Under the pieces are notes generated by a model. It made no database searches. It was not told the DNA's origin and saw only the letters and a program-made list of their open reading frames with translations. A program made the position numbers and the translations under genes. From NCBI RefSeq assembly GCF_000165485.1, contig NC_014623.1, positions 7,148,893 through 7,212,892 of the forward strand: DNA of 64,000 bases, written 5' to 3'. This document shows positions 43,449-52,444 of the stretch, in pieces; position 1 is the stretch's first letter; the number at the start of each line of letters is the position of its first letter. The stretch is from Stigmatella aurantiaca DW4/3-1 (GTDB lineage: Bacteria > Myxococcota > Myxococcia > Myxococcales > Myxococcaceae).

Positions 43449-45299
43449 CTAGTAGGGTTGCAGGTCGTACTCCGCCTGCAACTTGGAGATGAGCCCGTCC
43501 ACCACCGCGGTGTCCGAGGAATGAAAGCCCCACGTCGCCCCCTTCCCGCGCCGCTGGATGAGCGCGTAGGAGGCGTGTTCGGAGAGCCAGAAGAGGAATT
43601 CGTGCCGAGCCACCCGCTCGTCCCCTTCCAGAAACACCGGCATGAGCGCGGGGTGCGACTCCATGTCCACCCGGCGGCCCAGCAGGTAGATGCGCGAGGC
43701 CATCTCCGGCGGGGCCGACTCCAGCCCCGCAGCGATGGGCAGGTCCGAGCGGATCTCCGGCCCTCCCACGTACAAGAGGCCGCGCGAGCCGGGGTCTCTC
43801 ATGAGCTCCCGGGCGATCTCCGCCTGGAGCTCATCGAAGAGGACATCGGCCACCTTGCCCCGGCGCGAGGGCTCCGCGCGCTCGTCCGTGGGCAGCTTGG
43901 GGCTGGTGGGGCTGCCCAGCAGCAACTCCACCTCGTCCCAAAAGGGGAGCCCCTCCAGCAAGAGCCGCCGCTGGAGCGAGGCGCGCCGCTCGTCCATGCG
44001 CCGCCGGCAACGGTGCACCAGCTCGTCGAAGTCCTCCCCATCCTTGGGGAAGGTGCCCGCGCCGCCCACCAGCGCCAGCGGCAGCTTCACGTCGACTTCC
44101 TGCACGTCCGGCTCGTTGCGCACCGCCGCGGTCGCCCGGCGCACGAACATCAGCGCGCCGAAGAAGTCCGTCTCCGGCAGGAGCAGGTAGAACTCCTGGT
44201 CGCTCGCCTTGGCGATGACGTCCGAGTCCCGGATGATGCGCGAGAGCGCCCGGATGATGCCGCGCACCGCCTTCTTGGCCTCCGCGGCGCCCAACCGCGC
44301 CCGCACCAGCGGCAGGTTGTCGATGCTGAACGTCAGCAGCGAGAACGTGCGCCCATAGCGCCGCGCCTTGTAGATCTCCTTGGAGGCGTAGTCGGTGAAG
44401 TAGCTGAGGTTGTAGGCGGCGGTGTCCCGGTCCCTCAGGCCCAAGCGCTGGAGCGCCAGCATCCGCCGGCCGTTCTTCACCCCCACCGCCGCGAAATCGC
44501 CGATCACCCGGGCCTGGCGCACGTGCTCATGCTGGAACTCGCCGCCGAGCGGATCCGACAGCTGCGCCAGCCCCATCAGCTCCCCCGCGGCAATGAGCGG
44601 CACGTACAGCACCGGCGAGCGCTCCTCGCGCACGCGCCACGGGGCCGCCTCGCGCAGGCGCACGGCCAGGGGCCCTTCGGGGCGAAGCTTCTCCACGAGG
44701 AACTGCCGGTCGAGCAGCCCGCGGTACGCGCGCAGGACCAGGTCTCCCCGGTCATCCACCACCCACAGGGCCGCGCTCTGGGCGTCGCACACGGCGGCCA
44801 GGTCCGCGATGACGCGCTCCTGCAACCCCTCCAAATCTGGGTACGACAGGAACTCCAGGCAGCGCCGGTGCAGGTTGTGGTCGCGGGCGAACTCGAAGTT
44901 CTCGTCGCGCAACTGGCTGCGCTCCTGGCGCAAGGCCACCCGTTGCAGGGCCCGATCCACCGCCAGAAACAGGTCCGCCTCCTCGATGGGCTTGGTGAGG
45001 CAGTCGGCTGCCCCGGCGCGCAGCGCCATCTCCGAGCCCTTCACGTCCGGCCGGTGGCTGACGAGGAGCACCTCCTGCTCCGGATCCAGCTCGCGCAGCC
45101 GCGCCGTGAGCGCGAAGCCATCCAGCCCCGGCATCACCACATCCGTGATGATGAGATCGAACCGCGTGAGGGCCACCTCCTCCAGCGCCCGCATGCCGTC
45201 CTCCACCGCGACGACGCGGTAGTCCCGGCGCGAGAGCAGATCCGTCACGAACTCGCGGAAGAAAAGATCGTCATCGACGACGAGGATCGGGGCAGCCAC
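43449..45299 (-). CDS. Receiver-GAF-degenerate GGDEF protein
   Basis: 616 residues, GTG start. Receiver at 1-120 with ILVVDDD, acceptor Asp in LIITDVVMPG and Lys in LTKPI. GAF-like domain at about 150-290. GGDEF-like domain at about 310-440, in which the catalytic GG(D/E)EF reads SDQEF (IAKASDQEFYLLLPE), so cyclase activity is unlikely. The C-terminal ~150 residues are unassigned. It may be a c-di-GMP or protein-interaction hub rather than a diguanylate cyclase. Confidence 0.85.
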   Translation of the reverse strand: MAAPILVVDDDLFFREFVTDLLSRRDYRVVAVEDGMRALEEVALTRFDLIITDVVMPGLDGFALTARLRELDPEQEVLLVSHRPDVKGSEMALRAGAADCLTKPIEEADLFLAVDRALQRVALRQERSQLRDENFEFARDHNLHRRCLEFLSYPDLEGLQERVIADLAAVCDAQSAALWVVDDRGDLVLRAYRGLLDRQFLVEKLRPEGPLAVRLREAAPWRVREERSPVLYVPLIAAGELMGLAQLSDPLGGEFQHEHVRQARVIGDFAAVGVKNGRRMLALQRLGLRDRDTAAYNLSYFTDYASKEIYKARRYGRTFSLLTFSIDNLPLVRARLGAAEAKKAVRGIIRALSRIIRDSDVIAKASDQEFYLLLPETDFFGALMFVRRATAAVRNEPDVQEVDVKLPLALVGGAGTFPKDGEDFDELVHRCRRRMDERRASLQRRLLLEGLPFWDEVELLLGSPTSPKLPTDERAEPSRRGKVADVLFDELQAEIARELMRDPGSRGLLYVGGPEIRSDLPIAAGLESAPPEMASRIYLLGRRVDMESHPALMPVFLEGDERVARHEFLFWLSEHASYALIQRRGKGATWGFHSSDTAVVDGLISKLQAEYDLQPY

Positions 45300-45336
45300 G
45301 TAAAGAGTTCCACTCGGATATGAGGAAGCCGAAAGG

Positions 45337-46188
45337 TTACCGGGCTGCTGGAATTGTCACAACGCCTTCGAAGACGGCGGCCACCGGTCCCCGGAGGCGA
45401 ATTTCGGATAAATCCGAGGGAACGCGGATCTGAAGGTCGCCGCCCGGGAGGGTGACGCGCAGCCAGGTGTCCGCGGGGAGGCGGCGGGCCAGCACGGCCG
45501 CCGCCGCGGCGGCACAAGCCCCCGTGCCGCAGGCCTGGGTCAACCCACAGCCCCGCTCCCACACCACGACGGTGAGGCCATCCGGGTCCACGCGGACGAA
45601 CTCCACGTTGGTCCGGTCCGGAAAGGAGGGGTGGTGCTCCAGAACGGGGCCGAGGCGCTCCGCCTCATATAAAGGATGTCCCAGCAGGACGAGGTGGGGG
45701 TTGCCCATGCTCACCGCCGTGCCGCGCAAGCCGAGGTGCTCCGGAATCGGCGCCTCCACGAAGGGCTGGCCCGTGACCCCCGAGGGAAGGTTCGGGGCCA
45801 CCAGGCGAGCAGGCCCCATGGAGATGTCCACCTCCGCCACGCCTCCCGCCTCGTAGCCCGGCACACAGGCGAGGACACCGGCCCCCGTTTCGACCTGGAT
45901 GCGCTCGGGGCGGCCCCCGCCGTGGTCCACCAAGTACTTCACCGCACAGCGCAGACCATTGCCGCACATCTCCGCGATGCTGCCATCGGCGTTGTGCACG
46001 ACCATGCGCGCCAGGCCCTGCTGGGAGGGCAGGAGGCTGAGGACGCCATCCGCGCCGATGCCCCGCCGCCGGTCGCACATCCACCGGGACAGCTCCGCGT
46101 CGATGTCCACGCCGGTCTGGCGCCGATCGAGCACGACGAAGTCATTGCCGAGCCCGTGGTACTTGAAGATGCGTTCGCGTTCCAACAC
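45337..46188 (-). CDS. dapF: Diaminopimelate epimerase
   Basis: 283 residues. Converts LL- to meso-diaminopimelate for lysine and peptidoglycan. The two active-site cysteines are Cys75 in AEMCGNGLR and Cys220 in TQACGTGACA; the N-terminus FKYHGLGNDFVVLD is typical. GTG start at 46188 with a modest GAGG upstream. Stands alone on the minus strand. Confidence 0.96.
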   Translation of the reverse strand: MLERERIFKYHGLGNDFVVLDRRQTGVDIDAELSRWMCDRRRGIGADGVLSLLPSQQGLARMVVHNADGSIAEMCGNGLRCAVKYLVDHGGGRPERIQVETGAGVLACVPGYEAGGVAEVDISMGPARLVAPNLPSGVTGQPFVEAPIPEHLGLRGTAVSMGNPHLVLLGHPLYEAERLGPVLEHHPSFPDRTNVEFVRVDPDGLTVVVWERGCGLTQACGTGACAAAAAAVLARRLPADTWLRVTLPGGDLQIRVPSDLSEIRLRGPVAAVFEGVVTIPAAR

Positions 46189-46258
46189 GGCCTCATCCTA
46201 ATTCGCAGCCCCATTCGCGGCAGCGCGGATTGCGGGCTGGCCGTTCGCCCGCCGCCCC

Positions 46259-49200
46259 TCAGTCCTTCCCTTCCCCCTTGGGCGGAGCGGTGTCCGGCCC
46301 CGCGGGCTTTCGAGGAACGGGGGCCGGGGTGACGGCCGAACCCGGCCGGGGGCCCGGCTTGGGCGAGAGGACGGGAGGCCCTGCCGCCGCACCGGTGGCG
46401 GGGGTCAAGACCGGAGGCGCCCCGGAAGCCGTGGGACGCCGGACAGGCGCTCCAGAGACAGGCGAGGGCGTGCGGACCGCAGCCTGGGGAACCGCGATCG
46501 GGGTGGGCCGCCGCCCCACTGGCTCGGAGGCGCTGGCTCGGGGGGCTTCCGGAGGAGGTGCCGCCGCAGCGCGCCGCAGCGTGGCCAGCTCCGTGTCGGA
46601 TGCCTCCAACCGTTTCTGGAGCGCTTCGAGCTTTTCCGCCCGCTCGGCCAGGGTGGTCTGGAGCGCCTCTTCCTGGGCCGCCTTCCGGGCCAGTTCCTCC
46701 CGGAGTTCCTTCGCTTCGGCGGTGGCGGCCTCGCTCCGCTCGCGGAGCAGCCCCAACTCCGCGGTCAGGGCGGGATCGACCACGGGCGTTTCGAGCCGGG
46801 CTGTGAGTTCCTGGAGGCGAGCCTCCAACCGGGCCTGATCCTCCAGGAGGATCTTTTTCTCCGCCCCCAGGCTCTCCGACTGCTCCTTGAGCAGGGCGTG
46901 CTCGCCCTGGAGCGCGGCGAGGCGTTCGGCGAGTTCCTTGCCCTCCTGCTCCCGCTTCCGGGAGGACTCCTCCGCTTCGTGCCGCTCCCGGGTGCGCTCC
47001 ACCTCCAGCGCACGCGTTGCCTCCGCGGACGAGGACTCCAGGGTCATCACCCGGCTCTCCAACCGGACCCGGGCGGCCTTGGCCACGGTCAACTCGGACT
47101 GGACGCGCTGGAGGTCGGAATCGGCTCGACGGGCCCGATCTTGTTCCGCCGTGAGCGTCTCCTGCGCCCGGGTGGCTTGCGCGCGGAGCTGCTCCCGCTC
47201 GGCATCCAGGGCCGTGCGCTCCTGCTCCATCTGCCGGAGCCGTGCCTGCTCCGCCTCGAGGGTCTCCTGAAGCTTGGCGCGCTCGGCGCGAGCCGCCTCC
47301 AGCAAGGCGCGCTCCGCTTCGAGCGACGATTCCGCCGCGGAGGCGCGGCCCGCGAAGCGCCGCGCCGACTGGAGCTGAACGCCCAGCAGTTCCAACTGCT
47401 CGTGCTCGGAGGTGAGACGGGCCTGGGTTTCGACCAACTGGGCTTCCAGCTGGGCCAGCCGCATGTCCCTGTCCCCCAGGGCCCGCTGCATGCCCTGGAG
47501 CGCCATGCCCTGCCGGGCCACCTCGGCCCGCAGGGTCTCCCGCTCGGCCAGGACGGCCTCGTGCTCCTCACGGCCTTGGGCCAGTGCCTGCTCCCTCGTG
47601 GCGAGCAACCCTGTGAACCGCGCCTCCTGCGCCTCGGCCTCGCGGGCCCGGGCCTCCAACCGCGCCACCTGGGCGGTCAGCTCCTGGATGGCGGCTTCGC
47701 GTCCAGACAGCTGGGTGTCCGCGGTCTGGCGCGCGGTTTCGAGCGCCTCCAGTTGGGTGGCGAGCCGCTGGGCACGCGCCTCCGCCTCCGCGAGGGACTG
47801 CTGCACAGAGGCGTGCTGCGCTTGCTCCGCGGCGTGTGCGGCTCGCGCCTCGGCCTCGGCCGCTTTCGCTTGGGCCAGCTGCGCTTCCTGCGCGGCGTGT
47901 TGCTCCCGCGCCGCCGTCTCCAGCGACGTCTTCTCCGCTTCGAGGCGATCCAGATTCGCTTGAAGTTCCGCCTCGCGCGCTTCCGCTTGCTGAATGCGCC
48001 CGGTGTTCCAGGTGCGCTCCTGAGCCAGGAGGGCCTTCGACTGCTCGGCGGCGATCCGTTGCTCCTCCCACCGCGCCTTCAGGGACTCTTCCTCCTCCCG
48101 CGCGGCCTCCAGCTCGGTGCGCAGCAGCCGCCGCTCCTCCCGTTCGGAGTCCCAGCCACTCCGGGCTTCGGAGAGGAGCGCGGCCACCTGCTCGCGCGCG
48201 ATCTGCTCGGTATCCAGCGACTCCTGCGCATGACCGAGCTCCGTCTCGAGCAACTCGCGCTGCTTGCGTTCGGCCTCCAGCGCGGCGCGAACCTGCGCGA
48301 GCCCCTCCTCCCCCTCGGTCCGCCCCTGCCGTTCGGCCGCGTGCGCAGCCTGGGACTGAGCCAGGGCCACTTCCAGCTGGGCCTGCTGCTCCCGCGCCGC
48401 CGCCAGCTCGGCCTGAACCCGGGCCAGGACCTCCTCTGCCTGGGAGCGCCCCTCCGTCTCGGCCCGCAGCGCCTCGCGCACTTCGCCCAGCGACGCGTCC
48501 AACCGGCGCCGCTCCTGGAGCCCTTCGCCAGACTCCGCCTGGACCTGGGCCAGCGCTTCCTCCACCTGGGCACGCTGCGTTTGCTCCGCGGCCCACTCCG
48601 CCCGGACACGGGCCAGCGCCTCCTCGAACTGGGTGCGCTGGGCCTGCTCCGCGGCCAACTCGGCGCGAAGGCGGGCCAGGGCCGCCTCATCCTCGATGCG
48701 TTGCTGCTGCTCCTGGGCGAGCGACTCCTGGAGCGAGGCCAGCACCCCCGCGTCCTCGGCGCGCCCCGTGCGCTCCGAGGCGAGCACCGCCTGGAGCTGC
48801 TCGAGCGCAACGGCCGCTTGGGACCGAAGCGCCTGCTCGGACGCCCATGCGGATCGAACCTGGTCCAGCTCGGCCTGCGCCTGGACCAGCGACGCTTCGC
48901 CTTGGCGGCGAAGTTGCTGCTGCGCTTCCAGCAGCGTCCGCGTCTCGGTGAGCTGCGCTTCTGCCTGGAGGCGCTGCTGACGCTCGGACTCGAGTTCCGC
49001 TGCCGTCTGGGCGAGCACGTGGTCCGACTGGAGGCGCGCATCCCGCTCGGAGGCCCCTGTCTGCCGCAGCCCCACCAGTTCCTCTTCCAGAACGAGCCGT
49101 TCTTGCTGCGCCTTCTGGAGCGCCTCCTCGGTCTGGGCAGCGGTGGCCTCCGCACGGGCTCTGGCCTCGTGCTCCGCCTCGAACGCTTCCTTCTGGGCCG

Positions 49201-51244
49201 CCAGCGCCTGCGCCAGGGCCTCGCTCCGCCGCTGCCCGGCCTCGACGTCCTTCCCCAGGGCGTCGAGTGCCGACTCCTTTCCAGCCAGCCGCTGCTGGAG
49301 CTCCTCGCGCGCCGCGATCAGCTCTTCGGCCTGCTCCTCGGCCTGGGCCAGTGAGAGGGCCATGTCCGCCCGGACCGAGGACTCGGTCTGGAGCTGAGCG
49401 CGGAGTTCCTGCACCTGCTGCTCCAGCGCCTCACGCCCCGCGGTCTCCCCAGCGAGTCTCGAGGCCAGCGCCTCGGTCCGCTCCCGCGCTTCGATCTCCA
49501 CTTGTTCGAGCCGCTGCTCGGCCAGCTCGCGCTCCGCGTCGAGCGCCTGCGCGAACGTCGCCGAGGCCTTCTCGCGATCCTCTTCGAGGTCCACCATGCG
49601 CTCACGGGCCGCCTGGAGCGCCTCCTCGAGCTTCTCCGCCGCGTCGCGGGCGTGTGCCTCCTCGCGCTGGAGGGACTCCAGCTGTGCCTTCAACCGGGCC
49701 GCGTCCGCCCGCGATGATTCCAGCTCGGTCTCCAGCCCCCGCAGCACCGACTCCTGCGAGAGCCGCTGCTGCTCCGCCTCATGGCGTCTGGACTCGGCGG
49801 TGACGGCGCGCTGCCGGCTCTCCTCCAATCCCCGCGCCAGCTGGGCCAGCTCCGCATCCTTCATCAGGACGGCGTCCGTGGCGGTCCGCGCTTCCTCCTG
49901 GGCCCGGGCCAGCTCGTCCTTGAGGTGCTCCACGGCGGCGAGCGCCGAGGAATACTGCCCAGCGATGCGCAGCTCGCGCTCCCGCGCGGCCTCGGCGTAC
50001 CGCCGGCGGTCCTCGGCCTGCTCCTGGGCCCGGTCCGCGGCGATCCGGTCCTTCTCTCGATCAATGCGCAGGTTCGAGATCTCGTCCTGCAAGTCCCGCA
50101 CCTGGGCATACGCCTGGGTCAACCGCTCCCGCGTCTCCTCCAGGGAGGCCCCCACCTCCTCGCGGCGGGCCCGCTCCAGCCGGTGGGCCTCCTGGGCGGC
50201 CAGCACCTGGACGCTGGCTTCGGTCTGGGCGCGCTGGGCATCCTCCATCTCCAAGCGCTGCTGCATCAGGCGCCGCTCGGCATCGGAGAGCCGCTCCTGG
50301 AGCACTTGCTGCTCCAGTTCCCGGCGGCGCAGCTTCGCGGACAGCTCGTCCCGCTCCCGGGCGGCCTGAGGGGTCTGCCGCGCCTGCTCGAGCTGCGCGG
50401 ACAGCCGGGCCCCTTCTTCACGGGCCACCTCCAAGGAAGGCTTGAGGGAGGCCACCTCCGCCTCGCGGTCGGACAGCTCCGCGCGCAGCTTCGAGACCAC
50501 CTCCTTCAGCTTGCCCGTGCGCTCCTCCCAGCCCTTGGCGCGCTGGGCCACCTCGTCGAGCCGCCCCCGGGTGAACGCCAGCGGCTCCGGGGGGAGCTGC
50601 ACCCAGGTGGGGTCCACGCTCCGCGCCGGTTCCTGTCCCGCCACCACGAGGAAGTAGGCGGCCTCGCCTCCCCGGATGAGCGAGCCGTCCACCTGGAGCC
50701 CCTCCCCCCGCTCGAACGCGAGCTGGTAGCCCAGCAGGGGGCTCTGGGTGGCCACCTCCACATGGGCGAAGTGGGGCGCGAGCACATCCAAGAGCTGCCC
50801 GTAGGTGGGCGGAGCCCCCTCCTCGACCTCCATGAGCTGCCACAGCGCCAGCCCGCCCGGGTTGCGCAGGCCACCGATCAGGTGGCCCTGCTTGGACACC
50901 AGCCGCGCAAGCTCCTCCAGAAGGGTGGGGGCGCGCACGTAGGGGGCCAGGTCCGCCACCAGCACCACATCGAAGCTGCCGGGCTCCAGGTCGTCGTACA
51001 CGTTGGCGCGAAAGCGCAGCGTGGGGCCCCCGTACGCCTTCTGGGCGGCTTCCACCGCCGCCAGGTCCTCATCGCAGGCCACCACCACGCGCGCCCCGCG
51101 CTCCAGGAGGAACCGGGCGCTCTCTCCCCCGGTGGAAGCCACGGCGCCCACTTCGAGCACCCGGCGGCGGGCGCACAGACTCTCCGCGAAAATGTATCGG
51201 GGCAGCAGTTCACTGGGCCCCATGCGGCGAAAGGTTGGGTGCAT
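46259..51244 (-). CDS. Giant coiled-coil protein with N-terminal methyltransferase-like domain
   Basis: 1661 residues. Residues about 1-210 resemble a class I methyltransferase: VLEVGAVASTGGESARFL in the motif I position (degenerate glycine loop), VVVACDED, and FDVVLVADLAPYV as motif II/post-II. Residues about 235-1570 are an almost uninterrupted coiled coil rich in Glu/Gln/Ala/Arg, with eleven tandem 21-residue units at 807-1037. The last ~80 residues are Pro/Ala-rich with basic patches. This is an architecture like cytoskeletal or polarity scaffolds of myxobacteria (AglZ, FrzS), but those have a receiver head instead. The start at 51244 lacks a clear Shine-Dalgarno; ATG 51223 is an alternative. 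Confidence 0.85.
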   Translation of the reverse strand: MHPTFRRMGPSELLPRYIFAESLCARRRVLEVGAVASTGGESARFLLERGARVVVACDEDLAAVEAAQKAYGGPTLRFRANVYDDLEPGSFDVVLVADLAPYVRAPTLLEELARLVSKQGHLIGGLRNPGGLALWQLMEVEEGAPPTYGQLLDVLAPHFAHVEVATQSPLLGYQLAFERGEGLQVDGSLIRGGEAAYFLVVAGQEPARSVDPTWVQLPPEPLAFTRGRLDEVAQRAKGWEERTGKLKEVVSKLRAELSDREAEVASLKPSLEVAREEGARLSAQLEQARQTPQAARERDELSAKLRRRELEQQVLQERLSDAERRLMQQRLEMEDAQRAQTEASVQVLAAQEAHRLERARREEVGASLEETRERLTQAYAQVRDLQDEISNLRIDREKDRIAADRAQEQAEDRRRYAEAARERELRIAGQYSSALAAVEHLKDELARAQEEARTATDAVLMKDAELAQLARGLEESRQRAVTAESRRHEAEQQRLSQESVLRGLETELESSRADAARLKAQLESLQREEAHARDAAEKLEEALQAARERMVDLEEDREKASATFAQALDAERELAEQRLEQVEIEARERTEALASRLAGETAGREALEQQVQELRAQLQTESSVRADMALSLAQAEEQAEELIAAREELQQRLAGKESALDALGKDVEAGQRRSEALAQALAAQKEAFEAEHEARARAEATAAQTEEALQKAQQERLVLEEELVGLRQTGASERDARLQSDHVLAQTAAELESERQQRLQAEAQLTETRTLLEAQQQLRRQGEASLVQAQAELDQVRSAWASEQALRSQAAVALEQLQAVLASERTGRAEDAGVLASLQESLAQEQQQRIEDEAALARLRAELAAEQAQRTQFEEALARVRAEWAAEQTQRAQVEEALAQVQAESGEGLQERRRLDASLGEVREALRAETEGRSQAEEVLARVQAELAAAREQQAQLEVALAQSQAAHAAERQGRTEGEEGLAQVRAALEAERKQRELLETELGHAQESLDTEQIAREQVAALLSEARSGWDSEREERRLLRTELEAAREEEESLKARWEEQRIAAEQSKALLAQERTWNTGRIQQAEAREAELQANLDRLEAEKTSLETAAREQHAAQEAQLAQAKAAEAEARAAHAAEQAQHASVQQSLAEAEARAQRLATQLEALETARQTADTQLSGREAAIQELTAQVARLEARAREAEAQEARFTGLLATREQALAQGREEHEAVLAERETLRAEVARQGMALQGMQRALGDRDMRLAQLEAQLVETQARLTSEHEQLELLGVQLQSARRFAGRASAAESSLEAERALLEAARAERAKLQETLEAEQARLRQMEQERTALDAEREQLRAQATRAQETLTAEQDRARRADSDLQRVQSELTVAKAARVRLESRVMTLESSSAEATRALEVERTRERHEAEESSRKREQEGKELAERLAALQGEHALLKEQSESLGAEKKILLEDQARLEARLQELTARLETPVVDPALTAELGLLRERSEAATAEAKELREELARKAAQEEALQTTLAERAEKLEALQKRLEASDTELATLRRAAAAPPPEAPRASASEPVGRRPTPIAVPQAAVRTPSPVSGAPVRRPTASGAPPVLTPATGAAAGPPVLSPKPGPRPGSAVTPAPVPRKPAGPDTAPPKGEGKD
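48134..48826 (-). repeat. Eleven tandem 63-bp units coding 21-residue coiled-coil repeats
   Basis: Residues 807-1037 of the giant coiled-coil protein divide exactly into eleven 21-residue units (three heptads each). Examples are RTQFEEALARVRAEWAAEQTQ-length units of the form R-x3-E-x2-L-A-x2-R/Q-A-x-L-x2-E-x2-Q. Unit boundaries fall on Arg in ten of eleven cases. The DNA units are diverged, not identical. Confidence 0.75.
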
Positions 51245-51352
51245 GGGTGTGTTCGCGAGTAGGAGTATATCCGTGGGGCTTCAGGTCCCAAGGAAAGCGC
51301 CGCGGCCAGCAGGCTCCCGGGGCGCGCTCGATTGAACGGAGGGCAGACACGA

Positions 51353-52165
51353 ATGAACGGTGCACCTCAGCAGGGCTTTGGCTACCGCGCGAAGCGGACC
51401 TTCACACGGGTGATGGTGACGGCGCTGGTGCTGGGCATGGGCGGCGTGGTGGTGGTCCTGCTCTCCCAGCTCAACGCCCGCACCTTCACGCTGGACCTGT
51501 CCAACGGCCAGTTGGTGGTGATGAAGGGCCGGATGATGCCCGCGGGCGCCGTGCCCTACCGCCCCGGCGAGGCGGGCCTGGCGGACACCTATGCCCCCAT
51601 TCCCGTGGAAAACCACGACGTTTCGGCGCTCCTCACCCAGCGCTTCAGCGAGCGCGAGGAGCTGGACCGGGCCCTCTTCCAGCTTCTGGAGGCCCTGGCG
51701 CGGCCGCGCATCGCCTCGGACGAGCCGGAGCGCATTGAGCGCGGCGTCTACTACCTGCGGCGGGCCGAGCGGCTCACCGGGCTCAGCGCCGAGCAGCGCA
51801 CCACCCTCAAGAGCCTCCAGGCGGAGGTGGCCTACTACCAGGCCCGTCAAAAGATGGAGGACGCGCGCAAGCTCATCTCCGAGGCCCTGGCCCAGCTGCG
51901 GCTGGCGGCCGAGAGCAACAACCGCCACTCGCGCAGCGCGAACCAAATGCTCACCGTGGTGAGCCCTGCCACGACCGCGCTGGAGGCCGCCCTCCGGGCC
52001 GCCGTCCACTCCCTGAGCGCCCCCAGGGCCGCGCCAGAGCCCTCTCCTGCGGTCCAGGACCCCACCCCCACCCCCCCCACCCCGGACGTGGGAGATGTGG
52101 GGGACGAGGGTCCCCTCAGCCCCGGCCAACCTCTGGCCCCGGATGCGGGTGCCCCAACGCCCTGA
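51353..52165 (+). CDS. Hypothetical single-pass membrane protein
   Basis: 270 residues from ATG 51353 (GGAGG about 9 nt upstream). One membrane helix at about 22-42 (VMVTALVLGMGGVVVVLLS), then a helical region at about 85-205 and a Pro-rich acidic tail (PTPTPPTPDVGDVGDEG). I do not recognise a family. Divergent from the giant coiled-coil gene, with a 108-nt gap. Confidence 0.75.
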   Translation: MNGAPQQGFGYRAKRTFTRVMVTALVLGMGGVVVVLLSQLNARTFTLDLSNGQLVVMKGRMMPAGAVPYRPGEAGLADTYAPIPVENHDVSALLTQRFSEREELDRALFQLLEALARPRIASDEPERIERGVYYLRRAERLTGLSAEQRTTLKSLQAEVAYYQARQKMEDARKLISEALAQLRLAAESNNRHSRSANQMLTVVSPATTALEAALRAAVHSLSAPRAAPEPSPAVQDPTPTPPTPDVGDVGDEGPLSPGQPLAPDAGAPTP

Positions 52166-52194
52166 ATCACCTCGCGGCCGCCGGGCCCGTCACC

Positions 52195-52217
52195 CGACTG
52201 TTGCTCACCAACAGTCG
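52195..52217 (+). promoter_or_regulatory. Perfect inverted repeat upstream of nrdA
   Basis: CGACTGTTG-CTCAC-CAACAGTCG, nine paired bases with a 5-nt loop. No T-tract follows, so it is more likely an operator or a weak terminator for the upstream gene than a strong intrinsic terminator. It does not resemble a pair of NrdR boxes. Confidence 0.5.
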
Positions 52218-52270
52218 AGTTGTGATCATAGATTGCAAATGTCGATCCGAGGCGAGCACTAGCTATCGCG

Positions 52271-52299
52271 TTGACAGGCTGGGGTACCCCCCATACCTT
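52271..52299 (+). promoter_or_regulatory. Promoter of nrdAB
   Basis: TTGACA (52271-52276), a 17-nt spacer and TACCTT (52294-52299). The spacer contains the palindrome GGGGTACCCC (52281-52290). The transcript would have a leader of about 140 nt. Confidence 0.72.
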
Positions 52300-52374
52300 G
52301 TGCCCGTCCAAAGGGCCGCCGGGAAATCCGGCAGCCCCTTCCGGACCCCTGACAAACCGCATGACGAGGTGCGT

Positions 52375-52421
52375 CAAGACACTCCACGGTCCTTGAACGG
52401 GAGGGGTGTGTCTTGCCGTGG
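52375..52421 (+). promoter_or_regulatory. Possible alternating leader structure before nrdA
   Basis: CAAGACAC (52375-52382) can pair with GTGTCTTG (52408-52415). CCACGG (52384-52389) can pair with CCGTGG (52416-52421). The two helices interleave and cannot easily form together. The Shine-Dalgarno (52431-52434) lies 10 nt beyond. This may be a switch or chance pairing in GC-rich DNA. Confidence 0.3.
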
Positions 52422-52444
52422 CCTTCCTTTGGAGCGAGCTGACC

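Noticed and set aside
46898-49354. 818-codon plus-strand open frame
   Set aside because: It is antisense to the coiled-coil gene, rich in Leu/Gly/Arg as expected from mirrored Gln/Glu codons, with no recognisable domain.
52375-52421. H-type pseudoknot in the nrdA leader
   Set aside because: No nucleotides are left to span the 8-bp first helix, so the helices are better treated as alternatives.
52300-52444. Cobalamin riboswitch before the ribonucleotide reductase gene
   Set aside because: No B12 box is present, and the enzyme is class I with a tyrosyl radical subunit, which does not use B12.
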